From NCBI GenBank assembly GCA_014904985.1, contig MU128909.1:234566-298565 (forward strand): a stretch of DNA of 64,000 bases, given 5' to 3'. Position numbers and translations under genes: made by a program. Source of the DNA: Hydnum rufescens UP504 (taxonomy: Eukaryota > Basidiomycota > Agaricomycetes > Cantharellales > Hydnaceae). The notes under the pieces were generated by a model, which saw only the letters and a program-made list of their open reading frames with translations, was not told the origin of the DNA and searched no databases. Positions within the stretch are counted from its first letter, which is position 1. Every line of letters begins with the position of its first letter. Below, one piece after another: positions 47,048 to 57,182 of the stretch.

Positions 47048-48944
47048 CTATAGCACCTTACTACCTTGGCACTTCTTCTGAGCAGACTGAATCTCCTGCC
47101 AATGCTTCTGTGACTCTGGTGCAACATCATCAAAATACTCACCCATCCCCACCTTCATCCTCTCAGCTGCTGCCTTGTGAACATGAACAGGAATTATCAG
47201 CTGAGTATTCTGCCAATAGAGATAGAAGGCATCCAAGCTCCATCAGCCAAGCTTCTGCACCACTTGGGGACTAGTACCCTACTAAGGAGATGTGTGGTAC
47301 CTCTGATGTGGAAACTATTCTGTCAGGGCCACGCTGCGACGAGAGCACCAAACAAATATAAACACAGATAATTCTGGCTAAGTCCGGTGTAAGTCCGGCT
47401 AAGTCCGAGAGAATCCAGGCAGGAATGAGATAACGAAGATAGGAGGGGATGGAGAGGCGATCCAGCAGCCCGGAAGGGACTAGGCGGAAACAAGCACAGC
47501 GGTCCTTAAGCTCGCGGAGTCAACTGGAAAATACTCAGACCTGTAGTCCGGAGTAACAGCGGAAATCCTGAGATTATGTAATACGAATACAGAATACATG
47601 AAGGCTGACCTGTAGTCCGGAGTAACAGCGGAAATCCTGAGAGACCAAAGCTGGGGTCTCTGGACTTCGCTCTCGGACTACTTATACATGATGACTATAC
47701 TACGGGGAGTGATCGCTAAACTGGAGGTGGTTACAAGGGGACAGGAACAGGAACAGGAACAGGAACTCGGCCAGGGGGTGAACCGGAAGCAATGGGAAAT
47801 GAAAGGGAAATGAAAAGGAAATGAAACCAAGATAGGGTTGGACCGGAGTCAAACTGGGATCAAGCCGGAAGCAAAGTGGACTTGGGCGAGGGAAATAAGT
47901 GGAGAACCGGACTGGAGGTGGGCGGACGAGGACCGGAGTAGACCGGAGTAGACCGGAGTTGGGGGCGAACCCTGACATATTCCCTGATGGGAGAAAAAGA
48001 CCCCTGGCTGACCAGATTTTGCGCAACCTGTGCATCAAAATGTGCTTGACCACCGGCTCCCACCCATCCACTGTGTGGAATGTGAACAATGGTGCCTCAT
48101 CAGGAAGGTCTTGGTTTGTGCTTAGATGCTGCTGCAAAGCATGAAATGGGCAAGAGAACTCATCCTCGTATGTAAGGATGAGGTCTGCACCCCTGTGTGA
48201 CATCTTCATCCATGGAAGCCAAATGGTGACAGATTGGACCCCACTGTCATTCCTCTAAGTCATCAGTGCTTTCCATAGAATGTTCTGAGTTGGGTCAATG
48301 GCCTTTGCTGAAGAGACTGTGACCTTGCCGAGCCGAGCCACCCCCCAGAAGGCTGTGCAAACCACTGCCCAGCATGCCATGTCATATGAGTTCAGAAAAT
48401 CCAGGACATCATAGATAGCCTCGAGATGTGCCAGCCAGACAGGAGGCCTAGGATCATGGGTGGAGGAGCTAGGTGCAAGCTTCCTTACACCACTCAAAAT
48501 CAATTGGATGTATTCATCACCACCATTCCACTGCATGGTATGATATATGTGCCATGCCTGCAGACTGCTGAACCAATTGTTGAAACCTGATATGCCAATG
48601 GAACCTGTGGCATTGGCAGTGAAACAAGCAAGGAGCACACTGTCTATCAGCATCTGCTCATCCTTGGGAATGCCATTAATGTCACACCATTTGGCCCAAT
48701 GACTGAGACTGGCACCATAACTGCGCTTTGTTGAATCCTCCCAGGCACGAGCTGCCACTTTCTGTGCCCTAGCTAGCTGTATGGCCAAACCTGGGAAACA
48801 GTCAATGAGGTGAGTGCAGGCCAAGGCCACAGCTGGAGATGTCCAACAAAGAATCTGATGGACAGCTAAGACATTAGGGCAATAAATATTGATAGAGAAC
48901 TGTGGCCCACTGGCTGAGGGCTTTTGGCCCTGCAATAATGGCAA
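47048..48944 (-). pseudogene. tyrosine recombinase of the DIRS-like element, interrupted
   Basis: Would integrate the circular cDNA of the element. The N-terminal part gives RAWEDSTKRSYGASLSHWAK and the middle ACWAVVCTAFWGVARLGKVT (a family box around the first catalytic Arg). The frame is lost near 48240. It resumes with ILTYEDEFSCPFHALQQHL and is cut by solo LTR 2, then continues SFHIRGTTHLL. After another frame change it reaches TSPQVVQKLG, an in-frame TGA, and WSLDAFYLYWQNTQLIIPVH with the presumed catalytic Tyr. The TGA stands where a Trp or Arg codon is usual. At least two frameshifts, one stop and one insertion make it non-functional. Confidence 0.8.
47321..47977 (+). mobile_element. 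solo LTR 2 of the same family, inside the recombinase ORF
   Basis: A 657-bp unit starting TGTCAGGGCCACGCTG and ending ACCCTGACA, flanked by TATTC (47316-47320 and 47978-47982). Removing it and one TATTC rejoins the recombinase reading frame (LPSGN to SFHIRGTTHLL on the minus strand), which proves insertion into the older element. A 36-nt segment with gtagtccggagtaacagcgg occurs twice 69 bp apart (47538 and 47607), accounting for most of its extra length over LTR 1. Confidence 0.88.
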
Positions 48945-49045
48945 TGGAAAAATTGTGAAAGCTTCAACACTTGAGAAAACATATGGATTTCCAAGGATGA
49001 TGGAATGGAAGTCAGGACAGGAGTTGTCTAAGCATGAAAACAGAT

Positions 49046-50371
49046 TTAAATTTCATAAATAAACTCACAAAGCTCTGCAGGGACCACAAATTTGGAGGTG
49101 ATGTGCGATAACCCACCAAAAAGGCCTCTAGAAACAGCATCCACTGGATTCTCTGCTGACTGGACATAAACTGGCACCACCTCAAAAGACCTCTGAATTG
49201 ACATGTTGGACCATTGATTCCTCCCCTTCCCTTTAATGTGTGCCCCAATGGAGCCACAGTTATCTGCCAAGACCTGGATGTTCATGTCATGTGTGCTGCA
49301 AGCCTCCAGATAACAAACAGCAAACTTGATTGCTAAGCTCTCCAGCCAACCAATATCCCACCCAGAAACACCAATTGCCCCAGGCCACAGGTGCCATCCC
49401 TTGTAACCATTGTAAACATGTAGGCTGATGCCAAAATCTGTAGATGCATCAACTGAAATTCTGAGGTCTGCTGGAGGGCCATGATCAACCAGGGCCCTGA
49501 AAGTACCAGGAGCCTGCAGCTGTGAAGCCCACCACTGAAGGTCTGTGATCACAGCCACCAGAGGATACTGACATGCATGCTGTGAGGAATATGAGGCCAC
49601 AAAGTGCTGTAGAGCAGGCAAATGGGACTGGCCATCTTGATGGACATAGCAAATGTGGACAAAGGAGCTGTGAACCTTCTGTGTGACAGCCAATGTGATT
49701 CTGGGAGTGGCAGACTCTGAAAGGGTGATGAAATCAATGACCCTCTTATAATATTTTAGGTGCTTATCATCAGGAAGGGATACCTGGTGGTTCCAATAGT
49801 TCCAGAGGAAACCCAGGTACACTGTGCAGAAATCGAACTCAATCCACTTAGTGTGTGCCCAGGGCACCTGGAGGGAAGAGGTTGCCCTCCAGACATCCTC
49901 AAGATTGTAGGCATAGGACCATGAGACAATCTGAAAACCAGCCAGCACAGAGAAACCCTCAGGAACAATAATTTGGACTGGGAGAGTGCAAGGATTCACA
50001 TCCAGAGAGGGGAATGAGGAAATGATGGGGAGAGGAACAAGGAATTGATATGTATGGAGAGGGAGGGAGGGATTGCAGGTAAGAAGTGACTCAGCTGATA
50101 GTGGCTCCACCATAAAATTGAAGTCATTGACCCACTTAAAAATTGGGCCAATGCCTTGAGCCTTGAGGATTGCCAAAACAGGATCAAGCACTTGACCACA
50201 AATTCCAGCGCCTGAAGTAACACCAAACATAACACAATGGTTCAACCAGAACCTGCCCTGCAAATCCATCCAGGTCATGAAAGCCTTAGATTCTTGGTCA
50301 AGGGGGCAACAGCAATAGGCTGCTTCAACATCACCCCCAGCTGCACAAGTGCCCTGAGGACACCTGGCCAC
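49046..50371 (-). pseudogene. reverse transcriptase / RNase H of the DIRS-like element, partial
   Basis: A long open frame of about 441 codons, but it starts inside the RT palm at GGDVEAAYCCCPLDQESKA without the preceding fingers. It continues LNHCVMFGVTSGAGICGQVL and GIGPIFKWVNDFNFMV. The catalytic pair usually reads VDD in DIRS-type RTs; here it is VND, a loss of the first Asp consistent with a GAC-to-AAC change. The RNase H part shows RISVDASTDFGISLHVYNG, GWLESLAIKFAVCYLEAC and IQVLADNCGSIGAHIKGKG, ending near VPVYVQSAENPVDAVSRGLF. It is open but very probably inactive. Confidence 0.78.
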
Positions 50372-50400
50372 CTACAAAGGTAGCCAATCACAACCATGAG

Positions 50401-51180
50401 CACCCTGACCAAGCAATAATGCATGTAACACCAAAAAAAACAAAAAAAATAACCAAACATGGTCTGCTACCCATGCGCAATAGCCACAAAACTCTCCACG
50501 ACTCAAATACAGCCTCTTGGCTTGTACATAGCTGGCGAAACCTTGATAAAAGCCCAAACACACACCCAGCCTGGGCAGACATTTTCAAGACCTAAGAAAG
50601 GGCCAAAAATGTGGCACAATATGGGCCTAGTTAGGGTTACAGAGTGAGGGCCCCAAAACAATACAAAATCTATATTGCATACATTAATTTGGGGCCCATA
50701 TTTTAGGTATATTTCAGGAATTGGGGCCCAAACACACTTAGGCCAATTTGCCTGTTGGGGCCCATTGAAGTGGAACTTAGTGATGGAGACATTTGCAAAT
50801 ATGTGAGGGTACTGGGAAGACAAGGCTATATGAGAAGGCTCAGATATGCCTAACATTGTTGACCCCTTGAGTGTCTCATGGGCCTTGCAGGCTGGTCAGT
50901 TATATACCCTACCTAAGTTAGGTACCATGTTTGGGGCATGAAATGGTACCTAATAGGTGGCCTATGGCTTTCGGCCATTGTATGGCCAGAAGGTGTGTTT
51001 TGAATAAGAGGGGTCCACTTATTTCGGGCAATTTCGGCAATTCGGCAATTTCAGGCAATTTGGGCAACTTCTGGTCTTTTTTGGGCCATTTGGATTACTT
51101 AGAGGTACACCTACTACTGTATTGCTGGTCTACTGTTGCCCGAAACTTGCCCATAAAATAACTTAGAGAATTTGAGAGTT
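50401..51180. other. non-coding flank between the DIRS-like and KDZ elements
   Basis: A 780-bp stretch with recurrent ggggccca and ggcaatttc motifs and no supported gene. It probably contains the 3' end of the KDZ element; its terminal repeat could not be located by eye. Confidence 0.4.
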
Positions 51181-54100
51181 TCATGACTTAGACATTATAT
51201 CTACATCAAAACTAACATCTAGTTGCTCTTCATCTGACAATGAACTCCCCCCGGCCCCAATGTCACTCTCAATATCACACTCACTGGCATCACTTCTGCC
51301 ACACCCTTCTTCATCCTTGGCATGATCCCAAGTATCCATACCAGGAATTGGAGGAGGTATCTCAGGAAGGAATGTGGAAATGCTACCACCACTACCCTCG
51401 AATGGGACACCATCTAGATCCTTCTGCCACATGGAGACAATGTCGAAGAACCAGTGAAGTCTCTGAAGTGCAAAATGTTGGATACACACATCAGCAGAAT
51501 GATTCAAGACAAATTGCGTGGCAAGGTACTCTGTCTCCACCCATTGGCGAAAGGTTTGAGTGCTCAGCTGCACAGCGCTTCAGCTCTTCCTTGCAATTCA
51601 CAACCTCCTGTGCCGCCCTAATCCCAACCCTGACAGAAGCATCTGAGAGCCATGCTGGCACTACCCCACCTGGAAACTGAGCCAACCCCTCTGTACTTTG
51701 AGCCAGCCAAATGTCCTCGTCCACGTCCAACTTGTACACTGAGTTCGTGATTTCAGGCGGGATATATGCATCTTTAGCAACTCCATCCTTCCCCCTCATC
51801 ATCATCATATCCTTCCGAAGACGTTCATAAGCCCTGATTGTTGCCTGAATCCCACGTTCATGCCCTTTCGTGGCCTTCTCTATGTGATCCCTATGCTGGT
51901 TGTTGAGTTCTCGGCTTGTGTGTCCCCGATCTAGATTGGCCAGCTCAAATTTACGCGCACGGAGTTTGACTAGTAATTGATCAAGGACAACGCGAATATT
52001 GAGCTGTTTGTTAAGCCATGCACTCTTTTTAAGCCGCTGAAGGTCCTTGAATGAGTTGAAGTCAGTGAGTCGGAGGTCTTCAGTCCTCTTCTTAATATCC
52101 CCTTCTACTCGTGCGAGACTGCGCCTAGTTTGTGCCACTGAATCATTTATCTCATCTTGTAGAGCCCAGGTGTCCGAATTCTGAACTAGACCCTCCAACT
52201 CAGCACTCAACTCTTTCAGTCGTTCCTTCAGCGAAGCTTCAGTGTTTTGGAGTGCAAGAATACGATCTATCAAGGCCGCCCCACTGTTCTTGGACTGGCG
52301 GACAACTGGTTTGCTTTGAAATGCCCTCTGGTCTTTGAATTGTTTTAATAAGCTGTGAACCGACCGCTCATGGAGGACTTCTTCACCCTCAGCTATCCGT
52401 CTCCTTGCTGTATTCACCCGGTCCTTCAGCCATCGACCAACTGTGACTAGTTTGGACTTTGTAATATGTTCAGCTTGGATATCAAGGATGAACAAGCGAC
52501 GGTGATAACCAGTGACCCGGAGACCAGGAATGAGCCTCTTTAACTGGCTCCAGAACCTTTCACATCCTTCACCATCTGACAGTCCCCACTTTTCAGATTT
52601 ATGAGGGTGATACCAGAGCTGACAAGTCCACTGGTGGCTGTAAGCATGGAAGACAGAAACTCCAAATTCAATGTGCCCCTCCCACTCTGGAATAAAGTCC
52701 CATTTGAGGAGACTATGATGAATTTGGCATGTGATATCATACAAAAGGCCAATACGCCAACGTCCCGGAAGCTCAGAAAGCAGTGCATCCAATAGGGCAA
52801 AGGCATAGAATTGTTTCTCGCCCGCAGTGCGCATGTTTACAAGAAAAAGAGGTAGGTCATGGCGGCACAAGCAGGCCATCACTCCAGTGTCATCAAAATA
52901 TTGCGTCGATGCCTTGATTCGGTCCCCATCAGCAGCAATGAATGATTTTTCACATCCGTCCAATACAGAATTGGGTACGTCAAGCCCTGCCTCTACTTTG
53001 TCATCTTCCAATGGACTAGAAGTGTCATCATCCACTTCATCAGCCTTCCGCTTCCGCTCTGCTCTCCCTTTTGATCGAGATGGCCGCAATTCATTGACCC
53101 TTGCTTCCATGATGTCAACCTGGCTTTGGTCAAGCAGAACCGTCCGTGGGGAAGCTATCAGAGGATCTTGAGATCCGGTTTCCCCCTTGTGATCCTTCCT
53201 CAGATCCTTGTCTCGGTTCCGCTTGAGTTGAAAGTTTGCATCAATGCACACAATAGCCTGAAGGGGGAGACCAATAGTCTGCGAGCCCCCAAAGCACAAC
53301 GGACAGCAAGACTGGAGGTAGAGGCTGGGGAGTTCATCATCGCCACAGTGATATGGACCGGCATGCTTATGGGCATTGTTGTACTTTCGCTCCGGTATAG
53401 GCGTATCAGTGTCGAGCTGGTGGATATTGCTTTCACTACCCCCAATGGCAGGATTTGCGGGATTCAAAGTGTCCTCACATATTACCTGGGACTCAGTTGC
53501 ACTACCATCACCCTTAGCGGACAACACCTGGCCTCGACAACTCTCAACTACAGCTGACATCTCTTGGTTGATCACCCGAACAAGCACCTGGTATTGGGCA
53601 AGAGCAGTGGCAAAGCGGCGACGTAAGGAATCATTCCCCCCAAATTTGAACCCTCGACGCTTGAGGAAATTTTCCAAGGTGGCTGCCCATGCTCGTTCAT
53701 TTGGAGCTTGTTGAACAAACAGTTCAGCCACAAATTCCAACATGTCAATGCTAACAGCCAATGAGGGGTGAAGCGGGGCACATGGGAACAAACCGCGCAG
53801 TACCAATTGTCTTGCAGCAGTTCGGGATGGACAACCACACACATGAAATTCAATAGTTTCCAAGCGTTCAAAGTACATGCAAAGAACTTTGAGGAGCCTC
53901 CATTGTTTTCCGCATCTGCAAGCCTCCTCAACCTGAACAGTATGTTCCTCCCGACGCAATAATCGCTCTCTCTCAAACAACATGAAAGGTTGAATGAGGG
54001 ATGGGATAACGACATGATTCCACCGGATAGCTGCAGCTTCCTTAGCACGAGCATGGCGAGAGCGAGTGTCGGTTACAATATGAATTCGGGACGAATGCAA

Positions 54101-54403
54101 AGGTTCTGCTATGCCATCAAGAAGCAGAGGGATGAATGATGCCTCTGGTTCTGAAGGACCTCCTGTGTTGGGAGAAGGTGGATGATATGGGAGATCAGTG
54201 GCAATGATATCGCCTGAGGGCCCTTGGGCAAAAACTTCCCCAGAAGGGAACTTGGCCCGTGAACGTCGATGCTTGATTTTAGGAGGTGGACGGGTGCTGG
54301 AAGAGGATGGTGGACCCAAGCTGTCGTCATCATGCTTCGGTGGCATGATTCCCATACGTTCCTGTGCGACCCGACTAAGGCGCTTAAGTACGGCTTTGCT
54401 CAT
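51181..54403 (-). CDS. KDZ transposase with CxC1-like cysteine cluster
   Basis: Kyakuja-Dileera-Zisupton transposases are RNase H-fold DDE enzymes expanded in basidiomycetes. The start at 54403 (MSKAVLKRLSRVAQERMG) opens a 970-codon frame without introns. A cysteine cluster (EEACRCGKQWRLLKVLCMYF, then HVCGCPSRTAARQL and GLFPCAPLHPSLA) fits the CxC1 domain. Catalytic positions are AIVCIDANFQLKR (Asp), IGLLYDITCQIHHSLLKWDF (Asp) and SDGEGCERFWSQLKRLIPGL (Glu), all intact. A coiled-coil region follows. Near 51560 the frame ends early (EHSNLSPMGG), while the family continuation QWVETEYLATQFVLNHSADV lies one frame over, running to 51181. One extra T there explains it. This is a nearly intact, recently active or recently broken transposase. 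Confidence 0.85.
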
Positions 54404-55570
54404 ATTCTGTGTTGCAAACGATATTAGGGACTGAACTTAGCTACGACTGGAAGCTTAACTTACGGAAGAGAGGACAGTAGGACTTCAAGATACCAAGGCA
54501 AGGACACTGGCGATGATCCCTTGGTGTAGCGAGATGAGACGTAGCTGGTTAACAGGCCGAGCCGTAACACAGTGCAGTCGTCGGAGACCCCGTGAGACGT
54601 TACAGAATAACAGGCAAGCCGTCTTCTGTTTGGTCACCGAGTGGGTGTGTTACTCAAAGGAAACGTAGCAGGTAACGGGCCGAGTGCTCTGCCGTCAAGC
54701 GAGTCGCGGAAAAGAGACTTTGTACACAACAGGCAGAGCTGAATGGGGTACTTGGTCTTGGTGTGCCGCCAAGAGACTTTGCACACACCAGGTCGAGCCG
54801 GTAGAGTACGTAGTCTTCGGGATTCGGTGATGACGGAGGTGATAGAGGCGATGTACACGCTCTGAGCTATGGCAGAACGTGAGTCTTTTGTAAGTGTCCC
54901 AGAAAACAAGAAATAAAAAATACGCGCCTGTAGTACCTGGACCGTATTGGATTCGGTGATGAAGGAAAGGATAGAAAGCGATGTACACGCGTACACGCTC
55001 TGAGCTATGGCAGAACGTAAGTTTTTTTTGTAAGTGTCTCAGAAAACAGGACATAAGAAATACGCGCCTTTAGCACTTGGGATACTTCCCTGGGATATGC
55101 CCGTATACGTGGACCGGAGATGCTTTAACTCGTTAGAGAGATTGAGAAACTGACATCGGAGGGACCCGAAAACATTCATACTCATGTAACGTCTACAATA
55201 TTCCGCTGGAAACGGCAATGGGGACGGAAACAATACGAGTCCAAAGGCCACTTATCGAGAGAAGGGGGGACGCGAGAGAATATCTATCCCTGTATATGAT
55301 GTACAAGGACCGCCCTAGGCGCCTCATAGCTACCCGTAGGCAGCCCGAAGCGGTATATAAGAGAGTTCCACCACCACCACCACGTCTACAATATTATTAT
55401 CGCGAATTATATACATAAATGATATGACGAAGATTGAACTTATCGTCAGACGTCGGAGGGATGACTCGGTAATCAGAGGACAGGGGGATGGAGACATTGT
55501 GTACTTACATACGTAGAGTTGCAGCTCATACACAAAAAAATTGGGAAGGCGAAATAGGCAAGAACGAACA
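54404..55570. other. 1.2-kb repeat-rich spacer
   Basis: No supported gene. It holds degenerate GC-rich segments related to those at 56618-56800 (caaaggaaacgtagcagg against caaaggagacgtaacagt, and the recurring acaggcagagctg). It also holds a two-copy tandem repeat at 54819-55073. Confidence 0.5.
54819..55073. repeat. tandem duplication, unit about 130 bp
   Basis: Copy 1 (54819-54934) and copy 2 (about 54949-55073) share ggattcggtgatga, gctctgagctatggcagaac and aatacgcgcct in the same order, with small indels, one being a short acgcgt insertion. It is non-coding. Confidence 0.75.
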
Positions 55571-56617
55571 TCACGAGAGATAAGTAACCCTCACGGCAAC
55601 GTACTCTAAACTCGGAACTTCAAGCATACTGCGCCTGATACGTCCGTTCAGATCATCCGTGTTCAAGTCGACATCCATCTCGTCATCAGAATACTCGAAA
55701 AGGCTGTCCGCATCTTCCATGGGCGCGTCGACATCCATCATAACATCGTTGCCGGGAGTATGTTCCACGCCCTCCATCTCATCGCCCACAATTTCTGGAT
55801 CGGTCTCCATGGGATCCGGGTCGGCCCCCTTGAACCGTTTCGCGGGTGGCATACTAGCCCCAGAATCGGCATGCTTGCGCTTGTCGCCAGCGAGAGGTCC
55901 AGAGTCGGTAGCCACATTGGGGACTGTGGAAAAATTCGCAGACGAGGCCGCAGCAGTTGACGATGTCGATAACGGTAGGTACCACCCAACAGTGATGTCG
56001 GGGGTACGGGCCAATTTCAAAGGGGGAGGGGGATGGGGACGGAACCTATCATAGGGGGTTGCAAGGTCAAGGTGTGCTGAAAGAACCTCCCACCGAGCCT
56101 CGTCCGTCCTAGCTGACGCCGCCGTCGCCTCGCTCAGCCACGACGGCCACCCACGATGAAAGAATTCTATGTCGATAGTTGTAAATACATAGAAGATTAA
56201 GGATACAATAGATTGAGCTCACTTTCTTTTCGCAACGACTTCGGTGACAAGGCACATCGATAGAAGCAACACGACGAGTCTTTTGGCAATCCGGGGGGCG
56301 GATGGTAAAACGTCGTTTCGTTCATATGCTGACCGAGTGCATCCTCCGCAGCCTGCAGCCCCTCTACAGCGACCTGGATAACGAAATTGGACGACTAAAG
56401 ATAATCCGTTAATATCCCAGCATCAAGATAGCAGGAAAAAAGTACGTACGTGGTCCTGAAACCAGGCCTTTTCTATCACGATCCCTTGTATCACGCACCA
56501 CGCGGCCAGATAGGTGAACACGTTCTTAACATCCCGAGTAGGCCAGTGTTCCAGGCGATGGTTAGGGTGGACGCCAGGGATTAGCGATCCAATATAGAGG
56601 CGATTTGTACCCTCCAT
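55571..56617 (-). CDS. unrecognised three-exon fungal protein
   Basis: The start at 56617 gives MEGTNRLYIGSLIPGVHPNH and AWCVIQGIVIEKAWFQDH. A 75-nt GT-AG intron joins to VAVEGLQAAEDALGQHMNET, then SSCCFYRCALSPKSLRKE. A second intron of about 56 nt leads to FFHRGWPSWLSEATAASART and ARWEVLSAHLDLATPYDRF. The last part is a Pro-rich bridge, a nuclear-signal-like KRKHADSGASMPPAKRFKG and an acidic tail ending LEYVAVRVTYLS with a stop at 55571. Splice sites, phases and codon use are consistent across the exons, so it looks like a real, intact gene. I recognise no domain. It sits alone among repeats, with related GC-rich segments on both sides, which suggests a member of a dispersed, recently amplified family. 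Confidence 0.6.
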
Positions 56618-57182
56618 GTGAGACTAAGCAGGCCGCAGGCAGAGCTACAAGCACTGTGGAGTCGTCGAAAAAAAACGTGTATCTGACGTTGCAGGCACAG
56701 GCAGAGCCGTATCCTTGCTCAGTCCGTTTCCCAAAGGAGACGTAACAGTCTGCAGGCAGAGCTGTCAGGCTGGCCGGTCGTCGGGACAGAACTCTGCGCT
56801 TACCTGTAAAAGACGAGTCGCGTTGGAATTTGGATCCGGCACAAAGACAGTCGATGTCGAATCGTTTCGTCGCAATTGCTTCACTCTCGCGAATGAAAAT
56901 GATAACAGAGGCGGCGGAATACAGGGGGACGATATAATTTAAACGCCATAGGAAATATTTAATACGCCGAGTATATAGATATCAATATTTTTTATACAAG
57001 CCAAAGCGCTTAAGAGGGATTTCGACCACCTCTCTGATCTTGTGCTTCTGAGTGTCCATCCCAAAAGATGTTGAAGTGCTGGTGTAGCGCAACAGAGGAA
57101 GATGGTTTCAGCAATTCGCGATCAAGAGTGGAAAGAATACAAGCGACATAATTCGAGCCAGTTGTTGATTCCTACTATTCCT
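56618..57182. other. repeat-bearing spacer upstream of the hypothetical gene
   Basis: Contains gcaggcagagct three times (near 56636, 56700 and 56752, with variation) and the caaaggagacgtaacag segment shared with the spacer at 54.5-54.8 kb. No supported gene is seen. An ORF at 56715-56942 (+) lies in the repeat and is not convincing. Confidence 0.45.

Larger units (their letters stand above)
45904..50400 (-). mobile_element. degenerate DIRS/Ngaro-like (tyrosine-recombinase) retrotransposon, 5'-truncated
   Basis: Read on the minus strand, it contains an RT plus RNase H ORF (50371-49046), then a tyrosine recombinase (48944 to about 47048), then two direct copies of a ~125-bp repeat (46819-46943 and 45904-46028). 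An RT/RH/YR order without integrase or LTRs is the hallmark of DIRS-like elements, and a repeat pair downstream of YR is typical of the Ngaro/PAT split-direct-repeat layout. The RT lacks its N-terminal fingers, so the upstream end is missing near 50400. Frameshifts, in-frame stops and strong CpG depletion mark it as dead. Two solo LTRs are inserted in it. Confidence 0.8.

Noticed and set aside
46175..47977. The two LTRs as the ends of one full-length LTR retrotransposon
   Set aside because: Target duplications differ (TTTCT against TATTC), and the sequence between them is the 3' part of the DIRS-like element rather than gag-pol.
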